Made by a program: the position numbers and the translations under genes. Positions 45,412 to 53,120 of a DNA stretch of 64,000 bases are shown here, one piece after another. The stretch comes from Mesorhizobium sp. DCY119 (GTDB lineage Bacteria > Pseudomonadota > Alphaproteobacteria > Rhizobiales > Rhizobiaceae): assembly GCF_003590645.1 (NCBI RefSeq), contig NZ_CP031834.1, positions 4,154,501 to 4,218,500 on the forward strand, given 5' to 3'. The stretch's first letter is position 1. The number at the start of each line of letters is the position of its first letter. The notes below the pieces were generated by a model. The model had not been told where the DNA came from and searched no databases. It saw nothing but the letters and a program-made list of their open reading frames with translations.

Positions 45412-45651
45412 ATGGCAACAAGAACACGCGTCAAGGAGCGGGCCGAGGAACAGTCTTCGGCCATGAATATGGATCAGCAGGCGGTTATCCGTATCGTCGC
45501 CAACGATCTGCACCGCCTCAACCAGTCGGTGATGAAGGCGGTGGAGGCCGGCGTCTCGGTCGAGCTCGTGCGCTCGGCACGCCATCATGGCGGTGACGGC
45601 AACTGGGGCGACCTGCTCATCCCGGTGATCGTCACCCAGGGCACCCGCTAA
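45412..45651 (+). CDS. Small conserved hypothetical protein in the aceA operon
   Basis: 79 residues, ATG behind GGGAGAAGACC. Helical, charged: MNMDQQAVIRIVANDLHRLNQSVMKAVEAGVSVELVRSARHHGGDGNWGDLLIPVIV. No membrane segment or cysteine. It begins 51 bp after aceA and is followed by a terminator, so the two are probably one operon. Function unknown; co-expression with isocitrate lyase is the only clue. Confidence 0.75.
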   Translation: MATRTRVKERAEEQSSAMNMDQQAVIRIVANDLHRLNQSVMKAVEAGVSVELVRSARHHGGDGNWGDLLIPVIVTQGTR

Positions 45652-45696
45652 CGATCGGCATCCGTCAGCCGACAAAACATTTCCAAGGCCGGCTCA

Positions 45697-45733
45697 ATCA
45701 CCCGCGCGGTTTCGCGCGGGTGATCTTTTTTTA
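45697..45733 (+). terminator. Rho-independent terminator after the aceA unit
   Basis: A perfect 12-bp stem ATCACCCGCGCG/CGCGCGGGTGAT with a GTTT loop is followed by CTTTTTTTAA. This is a classic intrinsic terminator on the plus strand. Confidence 0.93.
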
Positions 45734-45903
45734 ATGCCATGGCCCTTGCTGCGCCTTTGGTCGCAAGCGCGGCGCAGCCAATCCCTTCACTTTTTGCTCA
45801 CGCTCGCCACGCAATGGTTTTACGCTTGACATGAAGGTCGGGCGTGCGGTTAGTTGCATCATTCCTCAACCATAAATTGAGCTATCGGCGGGCGGGCTAG
45901 TGC

Positions 45904-46362
45904 ATGATCAAGTCACGTAGCGACAGCAGCCGTCGCCCGGGCACCGGCCCGACTGACCAGAGTCCCGCTGTATTCACGGTCGATCTGAACAAGGTTCTGG
46001 TCGTCGGCAAATCGCAGATCAACCGCATCGTGGTTTCCAAGATCGTCGAGAGATCCGGGCTCAGGCCGATTTCGGAAGATCCGGAGACAGCACTCAGGAC
46101 GCTGCAGACGATGGTGCCGGGCACGGTCGTGCTCGACGGCGGCGTCGACAATACTGACTGCCAGGCGCTGATGGGCCAACTGGTGACCCTGCGGCGCCTG
46201 TCGGGAACGGAAGCGCCCTGCGTGATCCTGCTCTCGACGCGGATCATGGATGCCGACGATCTGTCGGCGCTGACGGCGATCGATGCCGCCGTCGCCAAGC
46301 CGATCACGCCCGAACTGCTCCAGCCGGTGGTCGATCGGCTGCTGGACCGCTTGCGCGGTTAA
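45904..46362 (+). CDS. Degenerate response-regulator receiver protein
   Basis: 152 residues. A CheY-like domain fills residues 28-150: VLVVGKSQINRIVVSKIVERSGLRPISE, VPGTVVLDGGVDN, then AVAKPITPELL with the conserved Lys-Pro. Asp78 sits at the phosphorylation position. The two acidic residues normally at the end of strand 1 are replaced by Gly35-Lys36, so magnesium binding and phosphorylation are doubtful. No output domain. It may be a phosphorylation-independent or pseudo-receiver. Confidence 0.82.
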   Translation: MIKSRSDSSRRPGTGPTDQSPAVFTVDLNKVLVVGKSQINRIVVSKIVERSGLRPISEDPETALRTLQTMVPGTVVLDGGVDNTDCQALMGQLVTLRRLSGTEAPCVILLSTRIMDADDLSALTAIDAAVAKPITPELLQPVVDRLLDRLRG

Positions 46363-46462
46363 GAACCGCGCGTGGCCCCACAAAAGGCCGCGAAAGCCCC
46401 CCTTTCCTTCCCTGATGGGGCGTGGCTATACTCGCAAATCCGAAATCAAATCCTGGTGATTG

Positions 46463-47896
46463 ATGCCTGCCCCTAAAAAGGAAGCCCGCCCCTCCAAAGC
46501 CGGAGGGCGCGCGCGAACCCCCGCCTACGTAAAAAACCTTCGTGGCGTAAAGAACTGGAAGGAAGTCAGCGACTGGCTGGAATGGCGCGGCATCGAAGAC
46601 ATAGAATGCATCACCCCCGACCAGGCGGGCGTGGCGCGCGGCAAGATGATGCCGTCGAGCAAATTCACCTCGAACACTTCGCTGGCGCTGCCTTCGGCGC
46701 CCTTCATGATGACCATCTCGGGCGACTACCCCGAAGACGGCAACGGCTTCTCCTATCCGGAAGACGACGGCGACCTGAAGCTGATGCCCGATCTTTCGAC
46801 GCTGACCGCCGTGCCGTGGGAGGAAGACCCGACGGCGCAGGTGATCTGCGATCTCGTCCATCAGGACGGGCGCGCAGTGGAGTTCACGCCGCGCAACGTG
46901 CTGAAGAAGGTCGTTGCCGCCTATGAGAGGAAGGGCCTGCGCCCGGTCGTCGCGCCGGAGATCGAATTCTATCTCGTCCGCAAGAACCCCGACCCGGATT
47001 ACCCGCTGACCCCGCCCGTCGGACGCTCGGGCCGGCCGATCGGCGGCGGCGCCGGCTATTCGATCGCCGGCGTCAACGAGTTCGACGAGCTGATCGACGA
47101 CATCTACCATTTCTCCGAAAACCAGGGCCTGGAAATCGACACGCTCATCCACGAAGAGGGTGCCGGCCAGCTCGAGATCAACCTGCGCCATGGCGATCCG
47201 ATCGAGCTTGCCGACCAGGTGTTCCTGTTCAAGCGCACCATTCGTGAGGCGGCGCTCAAGCACGACACCTACGCCACCTTCATGGCCAAGCCGATCCAGG
47301 GCCAGCCCGGCTCGGCCATGCACATCCACCAGTCGATCGTCGATCGCAAGACCGGCAAGAACATCTTCTCGGCACCGGACGGTTCGGAGACCGACGCATT
47401 CTTCAACTTCATCGGCGGCATGCAGCGCCATGTACCGAACGCGCTGGTGATGTTTGCGCCTTACGTCAATTCCTATCGCCGGCTGACGCAGGCGGCGTCC
47501 GCGCCGGTCAACACCAAATGGGGCTACGACAACCGCACCACCGCCTTCCGCGTCCCACGTTCCGATCCGGGCGGGCGGCGTGTCGAAAACCGCATCCCCT
47601 CTTCGGATGCCAATCCCTATCTGGCGCTGGCAGGCTCGCTCGCCTGCGGGCTGATCGGCATGAACAAGGGCCTGAAACCCGACGCGCCGATCCTGACCAC
47701 GGCCAATGAGGACGAGATCGACCTGCCGCGCGGCCTGCTGGAAGCGGTCGATCTGTTCGAGGCCGACGAGGACCTGCGGGCGATGCTAGGCGAATCCTTC
47801 GTCGCCACCTACGCCGCCATCAAGCGCGCCGAATTCGAAACCTTCATGGAAGTGATCAGCCCGTGGGAACGGGAGTATTTGTTGTTGAATGTGTGA
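46463..47896 (+). CDS. puuA: Glutamine synthetase family protein, PuuA-type, second paralogue
   Basis: 477 residues from ATG 46463 (a TTG one codon earlier is possible). The N-terminal 20 residues are basic and Pro-rich; the GS beta-grasp and catalytic domains follow: WLEWRGIEDIECITPDQAGVARGKMM, the ATP/metal region PVVAPEIEFYLV, GQLEINLRHGDPIELADQ, SAMHIHQSIVD and the substrate loop KWGYDNRTTAFRVPRSD. It probably gamma-glutamylates putrescine or another amine. The next gene is a PuuB-like oxidase, which supports that. It differs substantially in sequence from the copy at 35695. Confidence 0.85.
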   Translation: MPAPKKEARPSKAGGRARTPAYVKNLRGVKNWKEVSDWLEWRGIEDIECITPDQAGVARGKMMPSSKFTSNTSLALPSAPFMMTISGDYPEDGNGFSYPEDDGDLKLMPDLSTLTAVPWEEDPTAQVICDLVHQDGRAVEFTPRNVLKKVVAAYERKGLRPVVAPEIEFYLVRKNPDPDYPLTPPVGRSGRPIGGGAGYSIAGVNEFDELIDDIYHFSENQGLEIDTLIHEEGAGQLEINLRHGDPIELADQVFLFKRTIREAALKHDTYATFMAKPIQGQPGSAMHIHQSIVDRKTGKNIFSAPDGSETDAFFNFIGGMQRHVPNALVMFAPYVNSYRRLTQAASAPVNTKWGYDNRTTAFRVPRSDPGGRRVENRIPSSDANPYLALAGSLACGLIGMNKGLKPDAPILTTANEDEIDLPRGLLEAVDLFEADEDLRAMLGESFVATYAAIKRAEFETFMEVISPWEREYLLLNV

Positions 47897-47902
47897 GAGA
47901 TG

Positions 47903-48040
47903 AGTGAATAGTGAATAGTGAATAGTGAATAGCAGGAAATCGGATGAAGACGGCATTGCAAGTTAACAGCGCATGCAGCGCAATTCTCTACTCGCTACTC
48001 ACCACTCGCTACTCACTATTCACTACTCACTAATGACTCA
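47903..48040 (+). repeat. Tandem 7-bp repeats in inverted orientation
   Basis: Four exact copies of GTGAATA (47903-47930) are followed 55 bp later by a run of CTACTCA/CTATTCA units (about 47985-48030), the reverse-complement type. It could fold into a long imperfect hairpin. It lies between the glutamine synthetase and the oxidoreductase, and the second part abuts the latter's start codon. Confidence 0.75.
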
Positions 48041-49319
48041 TCACTCCCCCATCTCCCCAGGCCATTCCTGGTACGAAGCGACGGCCGGCGAGCGGCCTGC
48101 CTATCCGGCGCTGGACGGCGATCGCAGTGCCGATGTTGTCATCATCGGCGGCGGCTTTACCGGGCTGTCGGCAGCAGCCCATCTGGCCAAGGCTGGCACG
48201 AATGTCGTGCTCATCGAGGCGCATCGCTTCGGCGATGGCGCGTCGGGGCGCAATGGCGGCCAGCTTGGCACCGGCCAGCGCGCCTGGGCCGAAGACCTCG
48301 AGGCCGAGCTCGGCCTTTCGCGCGCCAAGGCGCTGTTCGAACTCGCCGAGGAAGCCAAGGCACATCTGCTGGAGTTCTCGGCGGCCAACAATATCGAGAT
48401 CGACTTTATGCCCGGCCAGTTGTCGGTGGCGCACAAGAAGCGCTATGTCGACGACTACAAGGCCCATGCCGAGATCATGGCGACGCGCTTCGGCTATGAG
48501 CACATCTCCTTCATGGACGAGAAGGAGACGGCGGAGCGGCTCGGCTCGACCGCCTATTTCGGCGGCACGCGCGACACCGGCACCGGCCATATTCATCCGC
48601 TGAAACTGGTCATCGGCACGGCGCGGGTCGCGGCGGCGGCAGGCGCGCAGCTTTTCGAAGAGACGCCATCAACCGGCATCGTCTCCGCCGGCGGCAAAGT
48701 GCGCGTGACGACGCCGACCGGCACGATAACCGCCGACAAATGCCTGATCGCGGTCAATGCCTATGGCGGCAACCTGGAACCGGTGAGTGCCGCCCATGTC
48801 ATGCCGATCGGCTCCTTCATCGGCGCGACCGTGCCGCTGGGCACTGACAGCCCGGTCATTCCGGGCGGCGAGTCCGTCGACGATTCACGCTTCGTCGTGC
48901 GCTATTTCCGCAAATCCAGGGATGGCCGGCTGCTGTTCGGCGGGCGCGAGGTCTATGGCGTCGATGATCCCAAGGACATCCACATCCATATCCGCAAGCA
49001 GATCGCCGAGCTTTATCCGGCCTTGAAGGATGTCGAGATCACCCATGGCTGGGGCGGCTATGTCGGCATCACCGTGCCGCGAAAGCCCTATGTGCGCGAG
49101 GTCATGCCCAATGTCATTTTCGCCGGCGGCTATTCCGGCCATGGCGTCATGCTGTCCAACTTCGTCGGCAAGCTCTACGCCGAGACCATCGCCGGAAACC
49201 GCGACCGGCTGAAACTGTTCGAAGACCTGAAAATACCGCCTTTCCCCGGCGGACGGCGCTTCCGCGCGCCGCTGATGTTCCTCGCGCTGAACTGGTTCGC
49301 GCTGCGGGACAGGTTCTGA
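48033..49319 (+). CDS. puuB: FAD-dependent oxidoreductase, PuuB-like (gamma-glutamylputrescine oxidase)
   Basis: 428 residues from ATG 48033; ATG 47973 is also in frame but would translate the 7-bp repeats. DAO-family fold: the ADP-binding beta-alpha-beta GGGFTGLSAAAHLAKAG with VIIGGG at about 32-37, and the flavin segment GASGRNGGQLGTGQR. The family oxidises gamma-glutamylputrescine or other secondary/primary amines. It follows a PuuA-type synthetase, giving the second step of the pathway. The PuuC and PuuD steps are not adjacent; the aldehyde dehydrogenase at 53121 may be unrelated. Confidence 0.85.
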   Translation: MTHHSPISPGHSWYEATAGERPAYPALDGDRSADVVIIGGGFTGLSAAAHLAKAGTNVVLIEAHRFGDGASGRNGGQLGTGQRAWAEDLEAELGLSRAKALFELAEEAKAHLLEFSAANNIEIDFMPGQLSVAHKKRYVDDYKAHAEIMATRFGYEHISFMDEKETAERLGSTAYFGGTRDTGTGHIHPLKLVIGTARVAAAAGAQLFEETPSTGIVSAGGKVRVTTPTGTITADKCLIAVNAYGGNLEPVSAAHVMPIGSFIGATVPLGTDSPVIPGGESVDDSRFVVRYFRKSRDGRLLFGGREVYGVDDPKDIHIHIRKQIAELYPALKDVEITHGWGGYVGITVPRKPYVREVMPNVIFAGGYSGHGVMLSNFVGKLYAETIAGNRDRLKLFEDLKIPPFPGGRRFRAPLMFLALNWFALRDRF

Positions 49320-49449
49320 CACCTCTCGTTTTAGTGATCAGGCCCCCGAGCACTGTTGCGCAGGTGTGACAGCCAAAGCGCCGGATTTGGGCTAAGGTCG
49401 CTTCATCACGTCGGGTGGCGTGGGGTATTCGCATGTGCAGGAGGCAGCC

Positions 49450-50142
49450 TTGACCAAAGGGTTTGCGCGCGCTGCGGTTCTCGCAGCACTTCTTTCCACC
49501 GGAACGGTGGCCTATGCCGCTGACGTCGTGGAGCCCGAAGCACCGGCTCCCATTGCCGAAACACCGATCTTCAGCTGGACCGGCGCCTATGTCGGTATCG
49601 TCGGCGGCTATAATTGGGGCAAGACCGACTGGACCTTCACGGACACCGGCGACAACAACGATTTCGACACCAATGGTGGCTCGGTCGGCGGCACGGTTGG
49701 CTACAACTATCAATTCCCCAACAATGTCGTGCTCGGCCTTGAAGGCGATCTCTCCTGGTCGGGCGCCGATGGCAGCGTAACCTGTCCGAACCCGACCTTC
49801 TCCTGCGACTCGGAAGTGAAATGGTATGGCACGGTGCGCCCACGCCTCGGCTATGCCTATGACCGCTTCCTGCCTTACATCACCGGCGGCGCGGCCTTCG
49901 GCAATGTCGAGCTGACAACCCATGACACGGCGACGGGCAACAGCGTCAGCGACGACCAGACGCGGTTCGGCTGGGCTGCCGGCGTCGGCCTCGAATATGC
50001 CTTCACCGACCAGTTCACCGCCAAGCTCGAATACCTGCATATCGATCTCGGCAAGGACGACTACTCGCTGGATGGCGGCACGCCTGTCGAAGCCAAATGG
50101 AAGTCCGACGGCATCCGTCTCGGCTTCAACTACAAGTTCTAA
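49450..50142 (+). CDS. Outer-membrane beta-barrel protein (Omp25/Omp31-like porin family)
   Basis: 230 residues from TTG 49450, chosen because AGGAGG lies six bases upstream; the ATG at 49420 has no such site and would place ten residues before the signal peptide. The signal peptide TKGFARAAVLAALLSTGTVAYA|AD is clear. The mature protein starts with FSWTGAYVGIVGGYNWG, typical of the rhizobial/Brucella Omp25-Omp31 family, and ends in aromatic GFNYKF, as expected for BAM-inserted barrels. It ends before a strong terminator. Confidence 0.9.
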   Translation: MTKGFARAAVLAALLSTGTVAYAADVVEPEAPAPIAETPIFSWTGAYVGIVGGYNWGKTDWTFTDTGDNNDFDTNGGSVGGTVGYNYQFPNNVVLGLEGDLSWSGADGSVTCPNPTFSCDSEVKWYGTVRPRLGYAYDRFLPYITGGAAFGNVELTTHDTATGNSVSDDQTRFGWAAGVGLEYAFTDQFTAKLEYLHIDLGKDDYSLDGGTPVEAKWKSDGIRLGFNYKF

Positions 50143-50166
50143 CGAACCGTCTCATTGGCTGAACTC

Positions 50167-50196
50167 CCCCGGCGCTCGCGCCGGGGTTTCTTTTTG
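50167..50196 (+). terminator. Rho-independent terminator of the outer-membrane protein gene
   Basis: An 8-bp stem CCCCGGCG/CGCCGGGG with a CTCG loop, followed by TTTCTTTTTG on the plus strand. Confidence 0.92.
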
Positions 50197-50320
50197 CGCG
50201 GGCTCGTGCGGCATGCGGGAAGGTGGCTAGGGTCTTGGTGCGAGGGGCGACTAGCCGTGAAGTCGTCATTCTGGACGCTGCCATTCAATGTCGACGACTG
50301 GCGAAGGCAGTCCTGACGTC

Positions 50321-50710
50321 GTCATCCCGAAAACCGGAGCGAAGCGAAGGTTATCCCGGACCCATTGGCCGCAGCATCGTCAGGCGCGGCCCGGTCCTGA
50401 GGTTGACGCGCGTTCTGCACCGCCGAAGTTCCCCACCGTTCAGGCATGGATTCCCGACACTCTCCGCTCGTTCCTCGCTCACGAGGTCGAGAATGACGAA
50501 TTGCATTTAGGCTTGCCGCCAATCTCAGGCGTTGGCGGTTTGGCGTTGGCCGTTTGGTGCTGGCGGTTTGGCGTTGGCGGCTTGGCGTTGACGGTTTGCG
50601 AAGGCGGCAAATAACAAGCTCGTCATCCCAGGCGAAGCACGAGCGAAGCGAAGGGCGAAGACCCGGGGATCCATGCCGGAACCTCGGTGAAATGTACCGC
50701 GGTGCAGAAC
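50321..50710. repeat. Composite intergenic repeat with inverted arms
   Basis: A roughly 88-bp arm at 50412-50499 (GTTCTGCACCGCC ... GAATGACGA) is inverted at 50621-50710 (CGTCATCCC ... CCATGCC ... GGTGCAGAAC), with imperfect matching. A short copy in the right-arm orientation (GTCATCCCG...GAGCGAAGCGAAGG) is at 50321-50350. It looks like a non-autonomous palindromic element. Translated frames over it are repeat artefacts. It accounts for much of the gene-free 50.2-51.2 kb region. Confidence 0.7.
50528..50597. repeat. Minisatellite, five copies of a 14-bp unit
   Basis: Five consecutive units of GGCGTTGGCGGTTT type at 50528, 50542, 50556, 50570 and 50584, with one or two differences each. The 14-bp period is not a multiple of three, consistent with a non-coding location. 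It sits in the loop of the composite element around it. Confidence 0.88.
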
Positions 50711-50844
50711 CGCCAAAGCTGAAGCTTGCTAACTGTGGGAAAGATTTCCATCCGATTTCCCAGCAACCCATTGTTTCCGCTCACACCACACTTTCTCACG
50801 CCCGATTTTTCCACACCCTTCGAGCATCTTTCATAATCCAGCCA

Positions 50845-51023
50845 GTTCCTCCCATGGGAACATCGGTCGCGACGGTGATCTGTGGGGAGGAACCGGCGCT
50901 TCCGGTGATGGGCTAACGTGGCTCATCATCCGGGGAGGTTCCGTCCAAGGGTTCCCCTGCGGGTAATACGGCCCGCGCGTGCTGGACGAGCACATAGGTT
51001 TCGCAAACCGAAAGGTTTGCGAA
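50845..51023. other. Run of six consecutive hairpins, possible structured RNA
   Basis: Stems in order: GTTCCTCCC/GGGGAGGAAC, CCGGTGATG/CATCATCCGG, GGGGA/TCCCC, GCGGG/CCCGC, GTGCT/AGCAC, and TTCGCAAACC/GGTTTGCGAA closed by a GAAA tetraloop (51000-51023). Together they fill about 180 bp. A CATAAT hexamer lies just upstream at about 50832. No open frame on either strand is convincing. It could be a small RNA or a cluster of palindromes; I recognise no Rfam family. The remaining sequence to 51203 shows nothing I can support. Confidence 0.35.
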
Positions 51024-51203
51024 GAGCAGCGGAACGGACGGGAACAGAAATCGCCGGCGGGGCGCGGAAGTCGCGCCACGTACTAAACATTAGGAAGGCA
51101 CGGCCATGCGCCCCGCTTCCCACCCTCGTAGAGGGAGTTCTTTGACAATGGCCAGATGCGAAAGCAGGCGTGGCGACGATAAAGTGCGCCGCCGCGCCAC
51201 CTC

Positions 51204-52211
51204 TTACTCCACCGCCGGCATCGGCCGCGTCTGGGAGGCGATCATGGCGCCGATGGCGTCGACCGCTTTTGGATTGGCCTCATAAGACATGGCGGTCTGC
51301 GCCAGGTCAGACGGCTGCGGCGCCTCGGACGGCAGGGACGGCGTGGCTTCCGCCATCTGTGGCGCAGAGGCTTCGGGCTTCGTGTCCTGCACAAGAATCC
51401 GAGGCCCCTTGCCTGTGGTGCCTGGCTGCATCGCTACCGGTCCGGCGTCGTCGGACCGGCCATTTCGGGCAACAAGCCGTGCGCCCTTTGCAGAGGTGGA
51501 TGCGCGCGTCTCGACCGGTGCGGAATCCTGCGAACGGGCGCTTTGCGCAACGACACGCGGTCCGTTTTCGGTCATGGCAATCTTCGTTTCGACGGGAGCG
51601 GTTGCCTGCGCCGTCGTCTCCTGCACGCCGGGAAGCGGGCTGGCTTCTGCGACCTGGGTCTCTTCGACCGCCGGCTTTGCGCGGCGCCGGCTGCGCTTTT
51701 CGTAAAACTCGTTGCCGCCGGCTTCCAGCACGTAGTGCATGTTCTTGTAGGGGAAGCGCAGGCCGGCGGTGTGGAAGAACATGGCGCTCTGCACCTTCGG
51801 ATGGCGCTCGCCCTTCAGCACGGAATCGGCTGCATCGACCACATCGGGGAGCGCCTTGGAGTCCATCCGGCGCGACAGCACGCCGGGCGCGAACTGGCCC
51901 TTCTGGCCAACGACCTGACAGACGGTGTTACCGTATTCGCCGGATTGCAGGCGGTTCATCACCACCGTGCCGACGGCGACAAGCCCCGACCGGCTCGAGC
52001 GGTTGGATTCGAAGAACATTGCGCGGGCGAGACATTCCTTGTCCTTGGCCGTGTAGGCATAGGACGTTTTGGACGATGTCTTGCCGAGGGACGCGGTCTT
52101 GAGGCCATCCGACAGACCGCCAGCGCCTTGCGTGGTACAACCAGCAAGCACGCAACCGGACACGACGGTGCCGAACGCAAGAAACGTCCTCCACCTTGGG
52201 AGATTTAGCAA
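51204..52211 (-). CDS. Cell wall hydrolase (SleB/Hydrolase_2) lipoprotein
   Basis: 335 residues from TTG 52211, with AAGGAGT upstream. A lipobox VLAGC near residue 25 follows a hydrophobic stretch, so it is a lipoprotein. The Hydrolase_2 domain (about 50-175) shows the SleB pattern KECLARAMFFESNRSSRSGLVAVGTVVMNR with the catalytic Glu, and FFHTAGLRFPYKNMHYVLEAGGNEFY. The C-terminal 160 residues are a low-complexity tail with three imperfect copies of a PVET/GPVA...GPRVVAQ unit. It would cut or bind peptidoglycan at the outer-membrane inner face. No partner is adjacent. Confidence 0.88.
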   Translation of the reverse strand: MLNLPRWRTFLAFGTVVSGCVLAGCTTQGAGGLSDGLKTASLGKTSSKTSYAYTAKDKECLARAMFFESNRSSRSGLVAVGTVVMNRLQSGEYGNTVCQVVGQKGQFAPGVLSRRMDSKALPDVVDAADSVLKGERHPKVQSAMFFHTAGLRFPYKNMHYVLEAGGNEFYEKRSRRRAKPAVEETQVAEASPLPGVQETTAQATAPVETKIAMTENGPRVVAQSARSQDSAPVETRASTSAKGARLVARNGRSDDAGPVAMQPGTTGKGPRILVQDTKPEASAPQMAEATPSLPSEAPQPSDLAQTAMSYEANPKAVDAIGAMIASQTRPMPAVE

Positions 52212-52354
52212 GCGGGCCCCTTACTCCTTAGTCGTCCCCAGCCCAGAATCGAGATTGTGCATTTTTCAGGCTAAAAGATGGCGAAAGCCTTAACCATGTC
52301 AGCTTTCGCTTTTTTCACGCACCGGAGAGCTCGGCAAAGAAGCAGGATCGCCGG

Positions 52355-53104
52355 CTAGATGCAGCGGCCGCCGTCCACCTCCAGCGCCACGCCGGTGATG
52401 AACTTCGCTTCGTCGGACGCCAGCCAGAGAGCCGCATTGGCGATATCGAGCGGCGTCGACAGGCGGCCGAGCGGGATCGAGGCGCGGAACTTGGCGCGAA
52501 GCTCGGGCGTGTCCTCGCCCATGAACTGCGCCAGCATTCCCGTTTCGCCGGCCACAGGGCAAAGGCAGTTCACGCGGATGTTCTTCGGCGCGAGTTCCAC
52601 CGCCATCGACTTGGTCGCGGTGATCGCCCAGCCCTTGGAGGCGTTGTACCAGGTCAGGCCGGGACGCGGGCGCAGGCCGGCGGTGGAGGCGGTGGTGATG
52701 ATGGAGCCGCCACCTTGCGCGTCCATGATCGGCACGACGGCGCGGGCGGCGTGGTAGATCGCCTTCATGTTGACGGCGGTGATCAGGTCGAAAACATCCT
52801 CCTCGACCGCCACGAGATCACCGTTGCGATGGGTGTAGCCGGCATTGTTGACCATGATGTCGATGCGGCCGAACGTCTTCATGGTCGCGGCGACCAGTTC
52901 GTCGAACTCGGATTTCTGCGACACGTCGGTCTGCACGAAGATCGCCTGGTGCCCGATCTCGGCAGCAACGCGCTCGGCGCCCTTCACATTGAGGTCGGCG
53001 ACGACGATTTTTGCGCCTTCCTCAGCAAAGCGCTTGGCCATGCCCTCGCCGAAGCCCGCTGCTGCACCGGTGATAATCGCGACCTTGTTCTTCAGACGTT
53101 GCAT
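52355..53104 (-). CDS. Short-chain dehydrogenase/reductase
   Basis: 249 residues from ATG 53104; frame upstream to 53248 is not coding-like. Classical SDR: TGAAAGFGEG (12-21) nucleotide site, Asp60, NNAG (86-89), catalytic Ser140, Tyr153 and Lys157 (YNASK), and the C-terminal GVALEVDGGRCI. The Asp at the end of strand 2 (ADLN) favours NAD over NADP. Sixteen bp separate it from the aldehyde dehydrogenase upstream, so both probably act in one oxidation pathway of an unknown alcohol to acid. Confidence 0.92.
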   Translation of the reverse strand: MQRLKNKVAIITGAAAGFGEGMAKRFAEEGAKIVVADLNVKGAERVAAEIGHQAIFVQTDVSQKSEFDELVAATMKTFGRIDIMVNNAGYTHRNGDLVAVEEDVFDLITAVNMKAIYHAARAVVPIMDAQGGGSIITTASTAGLRPRPGLTWYNASKGWAITATKSMAVELAPKNIRVNCLCPVAGETGMLAQFMGEDTPELRAKFRASIPLGRLSTPLDIANAALWLASDEAKFITGVALEVDGGRCI

Positions 53105-53120
53105 GGTGTTCCTGGTTCTC

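Noticed and set aside
47903-48040. CRISPR array
   Set aside because: The units are 7 bp without spacers; no cas genes are present in the window.
50322-50771. 149-residue minus-strand frame in the gene-free region
   Set aside because: It translates the inverted-repeat element and the 14-bp minisatellite; the period is not a multiple of three, and there is no ribosome site.
50845-51023. tmRNA, RNase P RNA, SRP RNA or 6S RNA
   Set aside because: None of their conserved cores (GGUCAGGUCCGGAAGGAAGC-like SRP loop, GAGGAAAGUCC of RNase P, tRNA-like tmRNA ends) is visible, and the genomic context differs from the usual one.
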